A model generated the notes under the pieces. The model saw only the letters and a list, made by a program, of their open reading frames with translations, ran no database searches and had not been told where the DNA came from. 28,103 nucleotides of DNA from Fonticula alba. Taxonomy: Eukaryota; Opisthokonta; Rotosphaerida; Fonticulaceae. Position 1 is the first letter of the stretch; every line of letters begins with the position of its first letter. The stretch lies in assembly GCF_000388065.1 (NCBI RefSeq), contig NW_009242977.1:1574022-1602124 (forward strand), given 5' to 3'. The translations under genes were made by a program, and so were the position numbers. Positions 1 to 9,648 of the stretch are shown in pieces.

Positions 1-53
1 CCCCCCCCCCCCGCGCATCCCCATGACCACAGGGCTTCCTCCGCACTCCGCAG
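1..53 (+). other. 3' end of a clathrin heavy chain intron
   Basis: Begins with at least 12 C and ends in a pyrimidine-rich stretch plus CAG at 51-53. An in-frame TGA at 24-26 shows it is not coding. The donor lies outside the window. Confidence 0.85.
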
Positions 54-3000
54 ACCATCGAGCGCTTCAAGCAGCTGCCCACCCCCCCGGGCCAGCCGTC
101 CATCCTCCTGCAGTACTTCGGCATCCTGCTGGAGCGCGGCCAGCTGAACCGCTTCGAGTCCATGGAGCTCGCCCGGCCGGTGCTGCTCCAGGGCAAGAAG
201 GAGCTCCTGGAGAAGTGGCTCAAGGAGGACAAGCTCGAGTGCACCGAGGAGCTGGGTGATGTCGTGCGTCAGCATGACCTGAACCTGGCCCTGTCGGTGT
301 ACCTGCGGGCCAATGCCTCCAACAAGGTCATCGCCTGCTTCATGGAGCAGGGCCAGTTTGCCAAGCTCCTGCTTTACGCCAAGAAGGTCAACTACCAGCC
401 GGACTACCAGTTCCTCCTGTCGACCATCCTGCGCTCCAACCCGGAGAAGGGTGCCGAGTTTGCCGGGCTCCTGGCCAAGGATGAGGCCGGCCCGCTGCTG
501 GACCACGAGGCCGTGGTCGATGCCTTTGCCTCGTATCACCTGGTGCAGCAGGCCACCTCCTACCTGCTGGAGGTGCTGAAGGACAACCTCGAGTCTCAGG
601 GGCACCTGCAGACTCGCCTGCTGGAGATGAACCTCCTGGGCGGGCACCCGCAGGTGGCCGACGCCATCATCGGCAACTGCATGTTCACGCACTACGACCG
701 GGCGGCCGTGGCCCAGCTGTGCGAGAAGGCCCAGCTGTACCAGCGCGCCCTGGAGCACTACACCGACATCTACGACATCAAGCGCACCATCGTCCACACG
801 ACCCTGCTCCAGCCGGAGTGGCTGCTCAACTACTTTGGCACCCTGTCGGTGGAGCAGTCCCTGGACTGCCTGCGTGAGATGCTCAAGGTCAACATGCGCC
901 AGAACCTGCAGACGGTCATCCAGATCGCCATCAAGTACTCCGAGCAGCTGACCGCCAAGAGCCTGATCGAGATGTTCGAGTCCTTCAAGTGCTCCGAGGG
1001 GCTGTACTACTACCTCGGGTCGATTGTCAACTTCTCCCAGGAGCCGGAGGTCCACCTGAAGTACATCCAGGCCGCCACCAAGACCGGGCAGCTGAAGGAG
1101 GTGGAGCGCGTTGTGCGCGAGTCCAACTGCTACGACCCGGAGGCCGTCAAGAACTTCCTCAAGGAGGCCAAGCTGAGCGACCTGCGCCCGCTGATCATCG
1201 TGTGCGACCGCTTCGACTTCGTCCAGGACCTGGTGCTGTATCTGTTCAAGAACAACATCCAGCACATCAATGTCTATGTGCAGAAGGTCAACCCCAGCCG
1301 GACCCCGGCCGTGGTGGGTGCCCTGCTGGACCTCGACTGCGAGGAGGCCTTCGTGCGCAACATCATCAAGACCGTCACCGGGACCTACTCCTTCGAGCAG
1401 CTGGTCGAGGAGCTGGAGAAGCGCAACCGCCTCAAGCTGCTGAATGCCTTCCTCGAGCAGAAGGTCAGCGAGGGTTCCACCGACCCGGCCGTGCACAATG
1501 CCCTGGCCAAGATCTATGTCGACAGCAACACCAACCCGGAGGCCTTCCTGCGCGAGAACAAGTACTACGACAGCCTGGTGGTTGGTAAGTACTGCGAGAA
1601 GCGCGACCCGTACATGGCCGTGCTGGCTTACGATCGTGGCCATTGCGACTATGAGCTGATCGATGTGTGCAATGAGAACAGCCTCTTCAAGCAGCAGGCC
1701 CGGTACCTGGTCCGCCGCCAGGACCCGGCCCTGTGGGAGCATGTGCTCAAGCCGGATAACACCTTCCGCCGGCAGCTCATCGACCAGGTCGTGCAGACGG
1801 CCCTCATCGAGTCTCAGAACCCGGATGAGGTGTCGCTGGCGGTCAAGTGCTTCATGGCCGCGGATCTGCCCAACGAGCTGATCGAGCTGCTGGAGAAGAT
1901 TGTCCTGGAGAACTCCATCTTCTCGGAGAACCGCAACCTGCAGAACCTGCTCATCATGACCTCCATCCGGGCGGATCACTCCCGTGTCATGGAGTACATC
2001 CAGAAGCTGACCAACTACGATGCCCCGGACATTGCCAACATCGCCATCCAGAATGGCCTGTACGAGGAGGCCTTTGTGGTCTTCAAGAAGCATGATGTCC
2101 ATGCCATGGCCGTCGATGTGCTGCTGGATTACATCAAGTCCATTGAGCGTGCTTGCGAGTTTGCCGAGCTCGTCGACGAGCCGGAGGTCTGGTCCAAGCT
2201 CGGCCGGGCCCAGCTCCGCGCCGACCAGATCAAGGAGGCCATCGACTCGTACATTCGCGCCAACGACCCGACCAACTACACCGAGGTCATTTCCTGCGCC
2301 CAGCGTACCGGTCGCTATGAGGACATGATCCGCTTCCTGCAGATGGCCCGCGTGACCCTGCGCGAGGCGCACATCGAGTCGGAGCTGGTCTTCGCCATGG
2401 CCAAGACCGATCGCCTGGCCGATCTGGAGGAGTTCGTCAACAGCCCGAACATTGCCCAGGTGCAGGTTGTCGGCGACCGGTGCTTCGAGGAGGGGCTCTA
2501 CGAGGCGGCGCGCATTCTCTTCAACAGCGTGTCCAACTATGCTCGTCTGGCCCAGACCCTGGTGCACCTGAAGGAGTTCCAGGCCGCCGTGGATGCCGCC
2601 CGCAAGGCCAGCTCCACTCGCGTGTGGAAGGACCTGCTGCATGCGTGCGTTGCTTCGAAGGAGTTCCGCCTGGCGCAGATTTGCGGTCTCAACCTGATTG
2701 TCCATGCCGAGGAGCTGGACAGCGTCATCCGGCTGTATGAGAACCTCGGCCACTTCGACGAGCTGATGGGCCTGCTGGAGGCCGGTCTGACCAATGAGCG
2801 TGCTCACATGGGCATGTTCACCGAGCTGGCCATTCTCTATGCCAAGTACCAGCCTGCCAAGGTGATGGAGCACCTGAAGCAGTATTGCGCTCGGGTCAAC
2901 ATCCCGAAGGTCATCCGCGCGTGCGAGACCGCTCACCTGTGGGCCGAGCTGGTCTTCCTGTACATCCGCTACGATGAGTTTGACAATGCCGTGCAGACCA

Positions 3001-3926
3001 TGATGAGCCACCCGGCCCAGGCCTTCTCCCATGCCCAGATGAAGGACATCCTGCCGAAGGTGGCCACCATCGAGCTCAACTACAAGGCCCTGGCCTTCTA
3101 CATTGAGTACCAGCCGCTGGCCATCAATGACCTGCTGAGCGTGGTCAGCTCGCGCATTGACCACTCGCGTGTGATTGCCCTCTTCCAGAAGAACGGCCTC
3201 ATTGCCCTGGTCAAGCCGTACCTGGTCACCACCCAGGCCCTGAACCTGAAGGTGGTCAATGAGGCCCTCAACCAGATCCTCATCGAGGAGGAGGATGTCG
3301 AGGCCCTGCGCAAGTCCATCGACACCTACACCTCCTTCGACAACATCCACCTGGCCCAGCAGCTGGAGAAGATGGAGCTCCTGGAGTTCCGCCGTCTGGC
3401 CGCGCATCTGTACAAGATGAACAAGCGCTACCAGCAGTCTGTGGAGCTGTCCAAGCAGGACTCCCTGTACCGGGATGCCATTCTCACCGCGGCCGGGAGC
3501 CGCGATTCGGCCGTCGTCGAGACCCTGCTGCACTTCTTCATTGAGAAGGGCGACCGCGAGTGCTTCGCCGCCGTGCTCTTCTCCTGCTACGATCTCCTGC
3601 GCCCGGATGTGGTCCTGGAGCTGGCCTGGCGCAATGGCTACATGGACATGGCCATGCCGTTCATGATTCAGACCCTGCGTGAGTGCACCACCAAGATCGA
3701 CCAGCTGGAGACCGCCGAGCGTGAGCGCGCCGCCCGCGAGAAGGAGCAGCAGACCTCCGAGGCCCAGATCTCGATGGCCGCTCCGGGCCATCCGCTGATG
3801 CTCACTGGCCCTGGTGGCATGATGATGCCTCCGGCCCTGCCTGCTCCCCCGGGCATGATGATGGCCCCGCCTCATGGCGGTGTTGGCCACCCTCAGATGG
3901 GCGGCCACCCGACTGGGTTCTTCTGA
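54..3926 (+). CDS. CHC1: Clathrin heavy chain, 3'-terminal exon (5' part outside window)
   Basis: Forms the legs of the clathrin triskelion that coats endocytic and trans-Golgi vesicles. The open frame gives 1290 residues against about 1675 for a full chain, so only the beta-propeller and linker are missing. Reading follows the family almost without gaps: [15 protein letters not shown] near the start, then the seven leg repeats (for example [79 protein letters not shown]) and the hub/trimerisation end ([21 protein letters not shown]). A Met/Pro/Gly-rich tail follows. The exon starts after the acceptor CAG at 51-53: the same frame upstream hits TGA at 24-26, and a C-tract precedes it. The ATG at 162 is internal. 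The 3.9-kb final exon has no intron, unlike its neighbours. Product essentially certain; exon start very likely. Confidence 0.98.
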   Translation, partial: TIERFKQLPTPPGQPSILLQYFGILLERGQLNRFESMELARPVLLQGKKELLEKWLKEDKLECTEELGDVVRQHDLNLALSVYLRANASNKVIACFMEQGQFAKLLLYAKKVNYQPDYQFLLSTILRSNPEKGAEFAGLLAKDEAGPLLDHEAVVDAFASYHLVQQATSYLLEVLKDNLESQGHLQTRLLEMNLLGGHPQVADAIIGNCMFTHYDRAAVAQLCEKAQLYQRALEHYTDIYDIKRTIVHTTLLQPEWLLNYFGTLSVEQSLDCLREMLKVNMRQNLQTVIQIAIKYSEQLTAKSLIEMFESFKCSEGLYYYLGSIVNFSQEPEVHLKYIQAATKTGQLKEVERVVRESNCYDPEAVKNFLKEAKLSDLRPLIIVCDRFDFVQDLVLYLFKNNIQHINVYVQKVNPSRTPAVVGALLDLDCEEAFVRNIIKTVTGTYSFEQLVEELEKRNRLKLLNAFLEQKVSEGSTDPAVHNALAKIYVDSNTNPEAFLRENKYYDSLVVGKYCEKRDPYMAVLAYDRGHCDYELIDVCNENSLFKQQARYLVRRQDPALWEHVLKPDNTFRRQLIDQVVQTALIESQNPDEVSLAVKCFMAADLPNELIELLEKIVLENSIFSENRNLQNLLIMTSIRADHSRVMEYIQKLTNYDAPDIANIAIQNGLYEEAFVVFKKHDVHAMAVDVLLDYIKSIERACEFAELVDEPEVWSKLGRAQLRADQIKEAIDSYIRANDPTNYTEVISCAQRTGRYEDMIRFLQMARVTLREAHIESELVFAMAKTDRLADLEEFVNSPNIAQVQVVGDRCFEEGLYEAARILFNSVSNYARLAQTLVHLKEFQAAVDAARKASSTRVWKDLLHACVASKEFRLAQICGLNLIVHAEELDSVIRLYENLGHFDELMGLLEAGLTNERAHMGMFTELAILYAKYQPAKVMEHLKQYCARVNIPKVIRACETAHLWAELVFLYIRYDEFDNAVQTMMSHPAQAFSHAQMKDILPKVATIELNYKALAFYIEYQPLAINDLLSVVSSRIDHSRVIALFQKNGLIALVKPYLVTTQALNLKVVNEALNQILIEEEDVEALRKSIDTYTSFDNIHLAQQLEKMELLEFRRLAAHLYKMNKRYQQSVELSKQDSLYRDAILTAAGSRDSAVVETLLHFFIEKGDRECFAAVLFSCYDLLRPDVVLELAWRNGYMDMAMPFMIQTLRECTTKIDQLETAERERAAREKEQQTSEAQISMAAPGHPLMLTGPGGMMMPPALPAPPGMMMAPPHGGVGHPQMGGHPTGFF
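3795..3806 (+). other. Hsc70-recruiting tail motif (LMLT) of clathrin heavy chain
   Basis: The four residues LMLT, followed by G, sit in the flexible C-terminal tail about 40 residues before the end. Animal clathrin has QLMLT in the same place, known as the site where auxilin-delivered Hsc70 grips the coat for uncoating. Here the preceding residue is P rather than Q. Function is inferred from position and similarity. Confidence 0.6.
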
Positions 3927-4970
3927 AGGGGGCCGGAGCATGCCGACTGTGCGCGCGCGTACGCGCGCGCACACACACGGCGCCCCCTCCTCCCCCCCGG
4001 CGAGCCAGCGAGCGAGGCCGAGACAGGAGCGCGTGCGGAAGGCTGGCGAGCGGCCTGGAGCCCGCCTGTGTGTCAACATCTGTGAGAGCTCCCTCTCTCC
4101 TCCTTTCTCCCTCTGCCCCTCTCTCTCTCTCTCGCTCTCCTGTCGCCGCCGTCGCGTCCCCCTTCTCCCATCTTTCCTACATCTCCCCTGTTTTTCTCCT
4201 CTTCTTCCGGAACAATGTTGTGCAAACCCACGCCACCCATTTTTCGCATTCCCCTCCCTCCCTCTGGGGGGTCTGGGTGTTTCTCTTTGGCCCGGCGGCC
4301 ACGCGACGTGGGGGGAAAGAGGGCCAGCGCCGGGGGGAGGTGGCCGAATCTGACGTGTTTCTTCTTGTGGTCCAGGGGGGGCGTGACCGGGCAGGAGGGA
4401 CGGTGCCCTGCCAAAGCATACCCACGCCGGGGCGCACCCCTGCAGGACCGTCATTCACACACGCGCCCCCCTCTTATTTTTTTGCTTTCCTCACAACTAC
4501 AAAGCTGGGCGTCTTCTTTTCAGGGCAAAAGTACATTTCGTCGGAGGGAGGGACGCAGAGGGGGAGAAGAGAGGAATATATAGTGTACACATGGGGGGGG
4601 GGTTGCTGCGACGGCCACTTTTTTTGGGCACGCGCGCGCGAATGGAAACAAGGACAAGGGGGAGGGGAGGAAGAGGAGCTGGGATGTGGCTTGGCGAGAG
4701 AGGGAGAGCAAGCGGGAGGGGGGAGGACACAGGTGTGCGATGGGCGCACCCCGGCAGCAGCAGGGGCGCTCTAAGTGTGCATCTCTATCTCGAAGCCGTC
4801 CGCCGGCGTGCCCGCCGTTGCCCGGGGCCGGGGGGAGGGGGGGGGGGGGCGAGACGTGGTGGCAGGGGGCCCTGTGTGTGTTCCCCCTCGGACACGCTCT
4901 CGATCTCTCGATCTTGTGCAAGACACAGAGCATGACCAAACCAAAGCAGGCGGCCGGGCGCGCCGCGCCA
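3927..4970. other. Convergent spacer between clathrin heavy chain and LTV1
   Basis: Both neighbouring genes end here, so it should hold two 3'UTRs. It has a CT-rich stretch (about 4085-4215), several G-runs (for example about 4594-4603 and 4840-4850) and an isolated TATATA near 4577. I see no AATAAA on either strand and no ORF with family resemblance. The open frames here look like products of high GC. Confidence 0.7.
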
Positions 4971-7900
4971 TCACAGAATGACCGGGGCATTGTTGTGCGC
5001 GGTGCGCTGGCGAATGGCCTGCGTCTCGATGCGGGTCTTCTCGGTCTTGAAGGCGGTGGTGGTGGCCTTCTTGGTGGCGCGGCGGACAGAGCGCTGCTCC
5101 TTGATGGCCTTCTTGCGGGCGCGCTTCTCCTCGGGCGTCTCGTCCCGGGGCCGGGCGGCGACCGCGGGGCCCGTGTCGTAGCTGGCATAGTAGTCCTCGT
5201 AGTCATCGCCGCCATCCTCCTGATCGTAGCCCTCCTCGGCGGCATAGTCATCGGGGTAGCTGTCAATGGCAGCAGCAACCGGGGCGGCCGACGACGGCGG
5301 CTGGTCGACCGCCGCGGCGGCGACGGCAGCACCCCCCTTGCGCTGGGACGACTCCTGGCGAGCCTGGGCCCGGAAGTGCTGGATGTTGCGGAAGCCACCG
5401 ATCGGCACACCAGACCGGCCGATCTTGATCTTGATGGCCGGCGCCGGCGCCGGCGCCAGGCCGAACCCGGAAGACGACCGGCCACCACCGAGGCTCTCGA
5501 CCGAGGTCATGCGGCGCTGCTGGTGCCGGGACTCACTCAGGACCGACGGCCGGTTGCTGATGTTCGAGTAGGTGGAGAGGATACTCTCGCAATCGAACTC
5601 GGCCTCCTTCTGGCGCGGCTCGACCTCCACCTCCTCATGCTCATCCGGCAGGTTGCCAGACTCGTCCACGGTCTCGGCGTACTTGGTGATGTAGCGCGCG
5701 ACGTCCTGCTGCAGGAGGGCCGCCGAGGCGGCGGCAGCCTCCGGGGAGATGGCGGACTGCTGCTGCTGCTGCTGCTGGGCGCCGGTGGCCGGGGACTCGG
5801 CCGGAGCCGATGCCGAGGCGGGGCCCGGGGTCGCCATGGCCTCAAGGGCACTGCCGCGCAGCCGCTCCAGGCCGACGAGACCCTTGTCCGCGGCACTACA
5901 CAAGGCACACAGGGGGCGAGGAAAATGCAAGAGAGCGGCATGCAGCCCCGCGAACATGGCGCGTCAGCATGGAGAGAAAAAAGACAGAGACGCCACACGC
6001 GCGAGAAAGGGGGAAGGAGAAGCAGGCCGGCCGGAGGGCAGCACGACAGAGGGAGGGAGAGGGGACTTCCCTCACGCGGGCTGCGCCACACGCCAACGGG
6101 ATGCCCTGGCGCCCTGTTGCCGCCGCCTCTCTCGCGCATACACGCACTGCTCTCCAGGATTCAATTCTTGAATGGAACAGAGGACATGGAGAGGAAAGAG
6201 CGCACACGCGGAGAGAGAGAGAGGCGGACACAGTGCGCTCCCGATCCCGGGCAGCGGCGGAGCGCGCCGCTCTCCCCCCCGCTGCCGCGCCCTCCCCGTC
6301 AACCATGTGTGGACGGAAAAGAAAGCCCACACCGCAACCCGGGCCCCGGCCCTGCCCCCCCCCCGCGCCCAGCAAATCGAACGCCCACCACACCCCCGCC
6401 CTCGGCGAATGAGGGTGAAAGGAAAAAGCACGCACGCCTTGCGCTTGGCCGTCAGGAACTCGTCCAAAATCGACTCGTAGCGCGCCATATCGGCGTGCCC
6501 CATGACCGTGGGGTCTTCCTCATCCAGCTCGCCGATGTCGCCGACATCGTACTCGTTGAGCAGCTGCTCGAAGCGGTCATCGAGGAAGCGGAGGGACTCG
6601 GTGCGCGCCAGCGAGGCCGATGTGGTCGTCATGACGGTGCGGCTGTCGAAGTACCGGTCATTGTCGCCATCGGCGAAGCGCACCGAGCGCCGGGCCGGGT
6701 GCCGACCGCCATCAAAGTCGAAGTCGCCATACTCCTCGTCGTCGTCGAACTCGTCGTCGTCGAACTCATCGCTGAAGCCCAAGTCCGAGCGCGAGTCATG
6801 GCCGGCATTCACGGAGCCAGAGCCATCCTCATCGCTGTACCCGCCGCCGCTGCCATGGGCGTCCAGGTCCGAATCACCGCCGGGGTAGTACTCCTCCTCG
6901 CCGTGGATCGGGTTGCCGAACTCGTCCACATGATCGGCCATCATGAGCCGGCGGATCTCATCATCATCGGGCATGGCGCCGGGGCCGGTGGCGGCGCGGC
7001 TGGCCTTGGCCTCGGCCCGCTGGCGCGCCCGGTCCTCGGCCGTCGGCTTGGCGTCGGCCTTGGCGAAGAAGTCATCCTCGAAGTCCCCGTCCACCAGGTA
7101 CTCCTCGTCGTCCAGGGCTTCCAGGACCTCGAGGATGTCCTCGCTCAGGTCCGGCCGCGGGCCACCGACGGAGCCGAGCTTGCCGTAGGTACCGAGCTCC
7201 GGCACAAAGGCACCCCGGGTCTTGGCATACTCGACCGCCGAGTAGGACGCCGGCAGGATGTCGCTCGGGAGGTTGAGGCGCTCGACCTCGGCACGAGTCA
7301 GGGCCGCACGATCGCCGCCGGAGCCCGGGGCCGCGCTGTCACGCAGAGTGAAGCCGCCATCGCCACGGACGCGGGTGGGCTCGGCGCCCTTGGCCGCGAT
7401 GAACACAGCCCCCGGGCCACCAACCATCGGCCGGAGATGCTGCATGTAATTGTAGTCACGATCATCGAAGAAGATGCCGTACTTGGCCGCCTCACCGGGG
7501 ACATGGCTAAGAGGGGGGAGAGAGAGAGAGAGGAAGAAGTGTGAGTATGAGCAGGGGGGTGGGAGAAAGGCCAGGGGAAGGGGGGGAGAGAGAGAGAGAG
7601 AGAAAGAGGAGAGAGCTGGGCGTAAGATAACTAAGGAAGGCCCGTTTGTCGGAGCACGGATGCCACACGGCCCCCCATGAAGGGAGGAGCGCGACACACG
7701 GCCCACCACAAGGACCGAAGACCTTCCAACTCAAATCCACGCAACCCGGAAAGGCCGAAGGCGCCGTCAACTTAGAACAAGAAGACGCCGCCAGGCCGTG
7801 GGATCCGGGAATTAATGTCCCATCGAAGTAACGAACCGCTGGGTGGGTGGTGGCGTCGACGAGTCGTCGACACCTCCCAGACGGCCCTGACTATTCAATG

Positions 7901-8495
7901 GAGCAGGAGAAGGAGGGGAGGAGATGGCGAGAAGGGGGACATTCAGGCGCGAGCGGGCAAACATACCGCCGAACGGGCGCTCGGTCACGGTGGCGGCGCG
8001 GGGCCGCCAGGTCGTCATCATCCCCATCGGGGTGGGCATCCGGGCCGTCGATCTCGAAGTCCGGCTCAAAGGCCTCCTCCTCGTCGTCATCGAAGTCCAC
8101 GCCGCCGAGACGCGCGATCAGATCGTCGTCAAGCTCCCCGTCGGAATCCAGCAGATCCTGCTCGTCATCGGAGCCGGCATACCTCGAGGCTGCCTCGCTG
8201 TCCAGCTCGGACAGGCGCTGGGCATCCTTCCGGCGATTGCGATTGCCGGACACCACCGGCACGAGGACGCGCTCCGGGGCATCCACATCATGGTACAGCG
8301 GGTCGTGGCTGTCGCGATGGACGAGCGAGAAGGTGATGCCCTTTTCGCGCTTCGGTCTCGGGCCCTGTCGTGGTCGGGCAATCGCGAGGGAACAAGGCGC
8401 CGGTCAGTCAGCGTCAAGCGGGGGCAGGAGACAGCGGGGACAGTGGGAAAAGAAGACCGGCCGGCCGGGGGGCGCGAAAATCAAGGACGAACCAT
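4971..8495 (-). CDS. LTV1: LTV1, 40S ribosomal subunit biogenesis factor
   Basis: LTV1 is a non-ribosomal protein of late pre-40S particles. It works with Enp1 near uS3 and must be phosphorylated and released for 40S maturation. Exons (minus strand): 8495-8493 (ATG only), 8364-7967, 7506-6436, 5895-4971; joins are phase 0, 2 and 2 and keep one frame of 798 aa. Family landmarks in order: TFSLVHRDSHDPLY (residues 12-25), KYGIFFDDRDYNYMQHL (from 142), long Asp/Glu-rich blocks, ERFEQLLNEYDVGDIGELDE, FDCESILSTYSNISNRPSVL, KIKIGRSGVPIGG, and the basic helix EEKRARKKAIKEQRSVRRAT near the C-terminus. Human LTV1 has about 475 residues; the excess is acidic and low-complexity linker, including seven Gln and Ala-Pro repeats. 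Introns: 8365-8492, 7507-7966, 5896-6435. Identity is firm; the ATG-only first exon is inferred. Confidence 0.93.
5757..5777 (-). repeat. (CAG)7 coding repeat in LTV1
   Basis: Seven CTG triplets on the + strand read as seven Gln in the LTV1 low-complexity linker. It is a pure tract and so likely length-variable. Confidence 0.9.
5896..6435 (-). other. LTV1 intron 3
   Basis: Donor GTGCGT at 6435 after ...AAGGC; acceptor GTAG ending at 5896. The split codon GC|T gives Ala. At 540 nt it is the longest coding-region intron here. It contains a C-run on the + strand at about 6355-6364, which is G on the sense strand. Confidence 0.85.
7507..7966 (-). other. LTV1 intron 2
   Basis: Donor GTATGT at 7966 after ...CCCGTTCGGCG; acceptor TTAG ending at 7507. 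The codon CG|C restores Arg and leads into the conserved KYGIFFDD block. The 460 nt hold a GA-rich (CT-rich on the sense strand) microsatellite next to the acceptor. Confidence 0.85.
8365..8492 (-). other. LTV1 intron 1, directly after the start codon
   Basis: The LTV1 frame upstream of 8364 reaches a stop (8406-8404) without any ATG, so the start must be spliced in. On the minus strand TCACCATG ends at 8493 and is followed at once by the donor GTTCGT; the acceptor CAG ends at 8365. The join gives Met-Gly-Pro-Arg-Pro-Lys-Arg, a basic N-terminus like that of other LTV1 proteins. UPF0658 intron 2 uses the same GTTCGT donor. Confidence 0.65.
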
Positions 8496-8819
8496 GGTGA
8501 CGGTCGGGCTAGAGCGGAGAGGGAGAGGGGGGAAGGGAAGAAACAGACAGCAGGGACGCTAGACAAACAGGCGCCTGAGAGGGAGAGGGAGGGAGAGAGA
8601 GAGAGACGAGACAGCAGAGAGGAAGATATGTCCGGCTGAGGGAGGGCTCTCTGGAGGGGGGAGGGGAGAAATACGTTCAGAAGTGTACGGGGGGGCCCTT
8701 TTGCCGGCCCAGCGCGGCAGCCAGCCCCCCTGGGGGGATTTAAATATGCCCAGCGCCCGGATATCCCCCCTCCACGCCGCTCGGGAGAGGGGCGCCCCGC
8801 GCCTGCGCACTCGCACCCG

Positions 8820-8825
<6 letters not shown>

Positions 8826-8866
<41 letters not shown>
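8826..8866. repeat. (CA)20 microsatellite
   Basis: About 41 nt of uninterrupted CA dinucleotides in the LTV1/TRM3 spacer. Confidence 0.95.
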
Positions 8867-8871
<5 letters not shown>

Positions 8872-9266
8872 CCAGCACACTCGAGCCCCCCGCCTGGGGG
8901 CACGGGCGCGGGTCGTCGGGGGGCACACGGCGGGCCTGGTGCACCCGGGCAGGGCGGGGGGGGAGGGGGGGGGGGGGGGCGCTCAGGCCCACGCGGCCGG
9001 TCCACGAGACACACACGCACCCCACCCGCACTCGGCGCCGGGGATGAAGCGCCTGTCCCCCGGGCCAGTGAAGGGCCAGGTCCCCCCGGCCCAGGCGTCG
9101 GCCGGCATGAGGGTGCGCCGGCCCACGCACCTCGGTCCACATGGGACAGAGCGGCCCAATAGTGGCCAGGCCAAAAATGCAACAGACGACTCTGGCCACC
9201 CGGCCGGCAGGGGGGGAGGGGCGAAAACGCGGCCACCCGGGGCAGCGCTCGGCATGAATGGCACAC

Positions 9267-9318
9267 AAGGTCGCAAATGCCATTGCGCATTTCGAGCATT
9301 GCGATCCCACGCGACCTT
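9267..9318. promoter_or_regulatory. Nested dyad element upstream of TRM3
   Basis: Outer perfect inverted repeat AAGGTCGC (9267-9274) / GCGACCTT (9311-9318). Inside it lies AAATGC (9275-9280) / GCATTT (9287-9292) around CATTGC, and CATTGCG occurs twice. It sits about 330 nt before the TRM3 ATG. It could be a transcription factor site; no function is proven. Confidence 0.4.
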
Positions 9319-9648
9319 CACACTTTCGGTATGCCGAGGCCCGCCATTTTTGCCTCGCGCCATGTGCCAGGTGGAGCACGCCCCCCCCCTCGGCCCGGGA
9401 GATCGGTCTGATCCCCTCTACGCCCCCGGGGGATGCCCTGTCCCAGGCATCTGGTCGTGAAACGGGCCCCGAGGGCAGTCCACCAGTCAGGGACAGGTGC
9501 CCCCCTTTCCCCCCCCCCCCACCCACCTCAAACAACCCCACAAGGGAGTCCGCCCTTGTGGCCATTCAGCCTCCCGGAATCGCGCAAGCCTCTCCTCCCC
9601 TCCCCCCAGCTCCTCCTCGTCCCGCTTGCCGCCTTCCTTGCCATCAAG

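Larger units (their letters stand above)
8496..9648. promoter_or_regulatory. Divergent promoter region of LTV1 and TRM3
   Basis: The two genes start on opposite strands from this 1.15-kb spacer, so it must hold both promoters and 5'UTRs. It contains a (CA)20 tract (8826-8866), a G-run near 8970, an AT-rich patch GATTTAAATATGC near 8738, a CCAAT pentamer at 9156-9160 and a compact dyad element at 9267-9318. No ORF here resembles a family. Promoter role follows from position only. Confidence 0.6.

Noticed and set aside
162-3926. Clathrin ORF taken as starting at ATG 162
   Set aside because: The 36 codons before it continue the clathrin sequence in frame back to a splice acceptor at 51-53, so this Met is internal.
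4576-4582. TATATA as a promoter
   Set aside because: It lies between two convergent 3' ends, with no gene starting nearby.
4686-7544. 952-codon open frame on the + strand
   Set aside because: It runs antisense across three LTV1 exons and their introns. Its composition follows from GC-rich codons read backwards.
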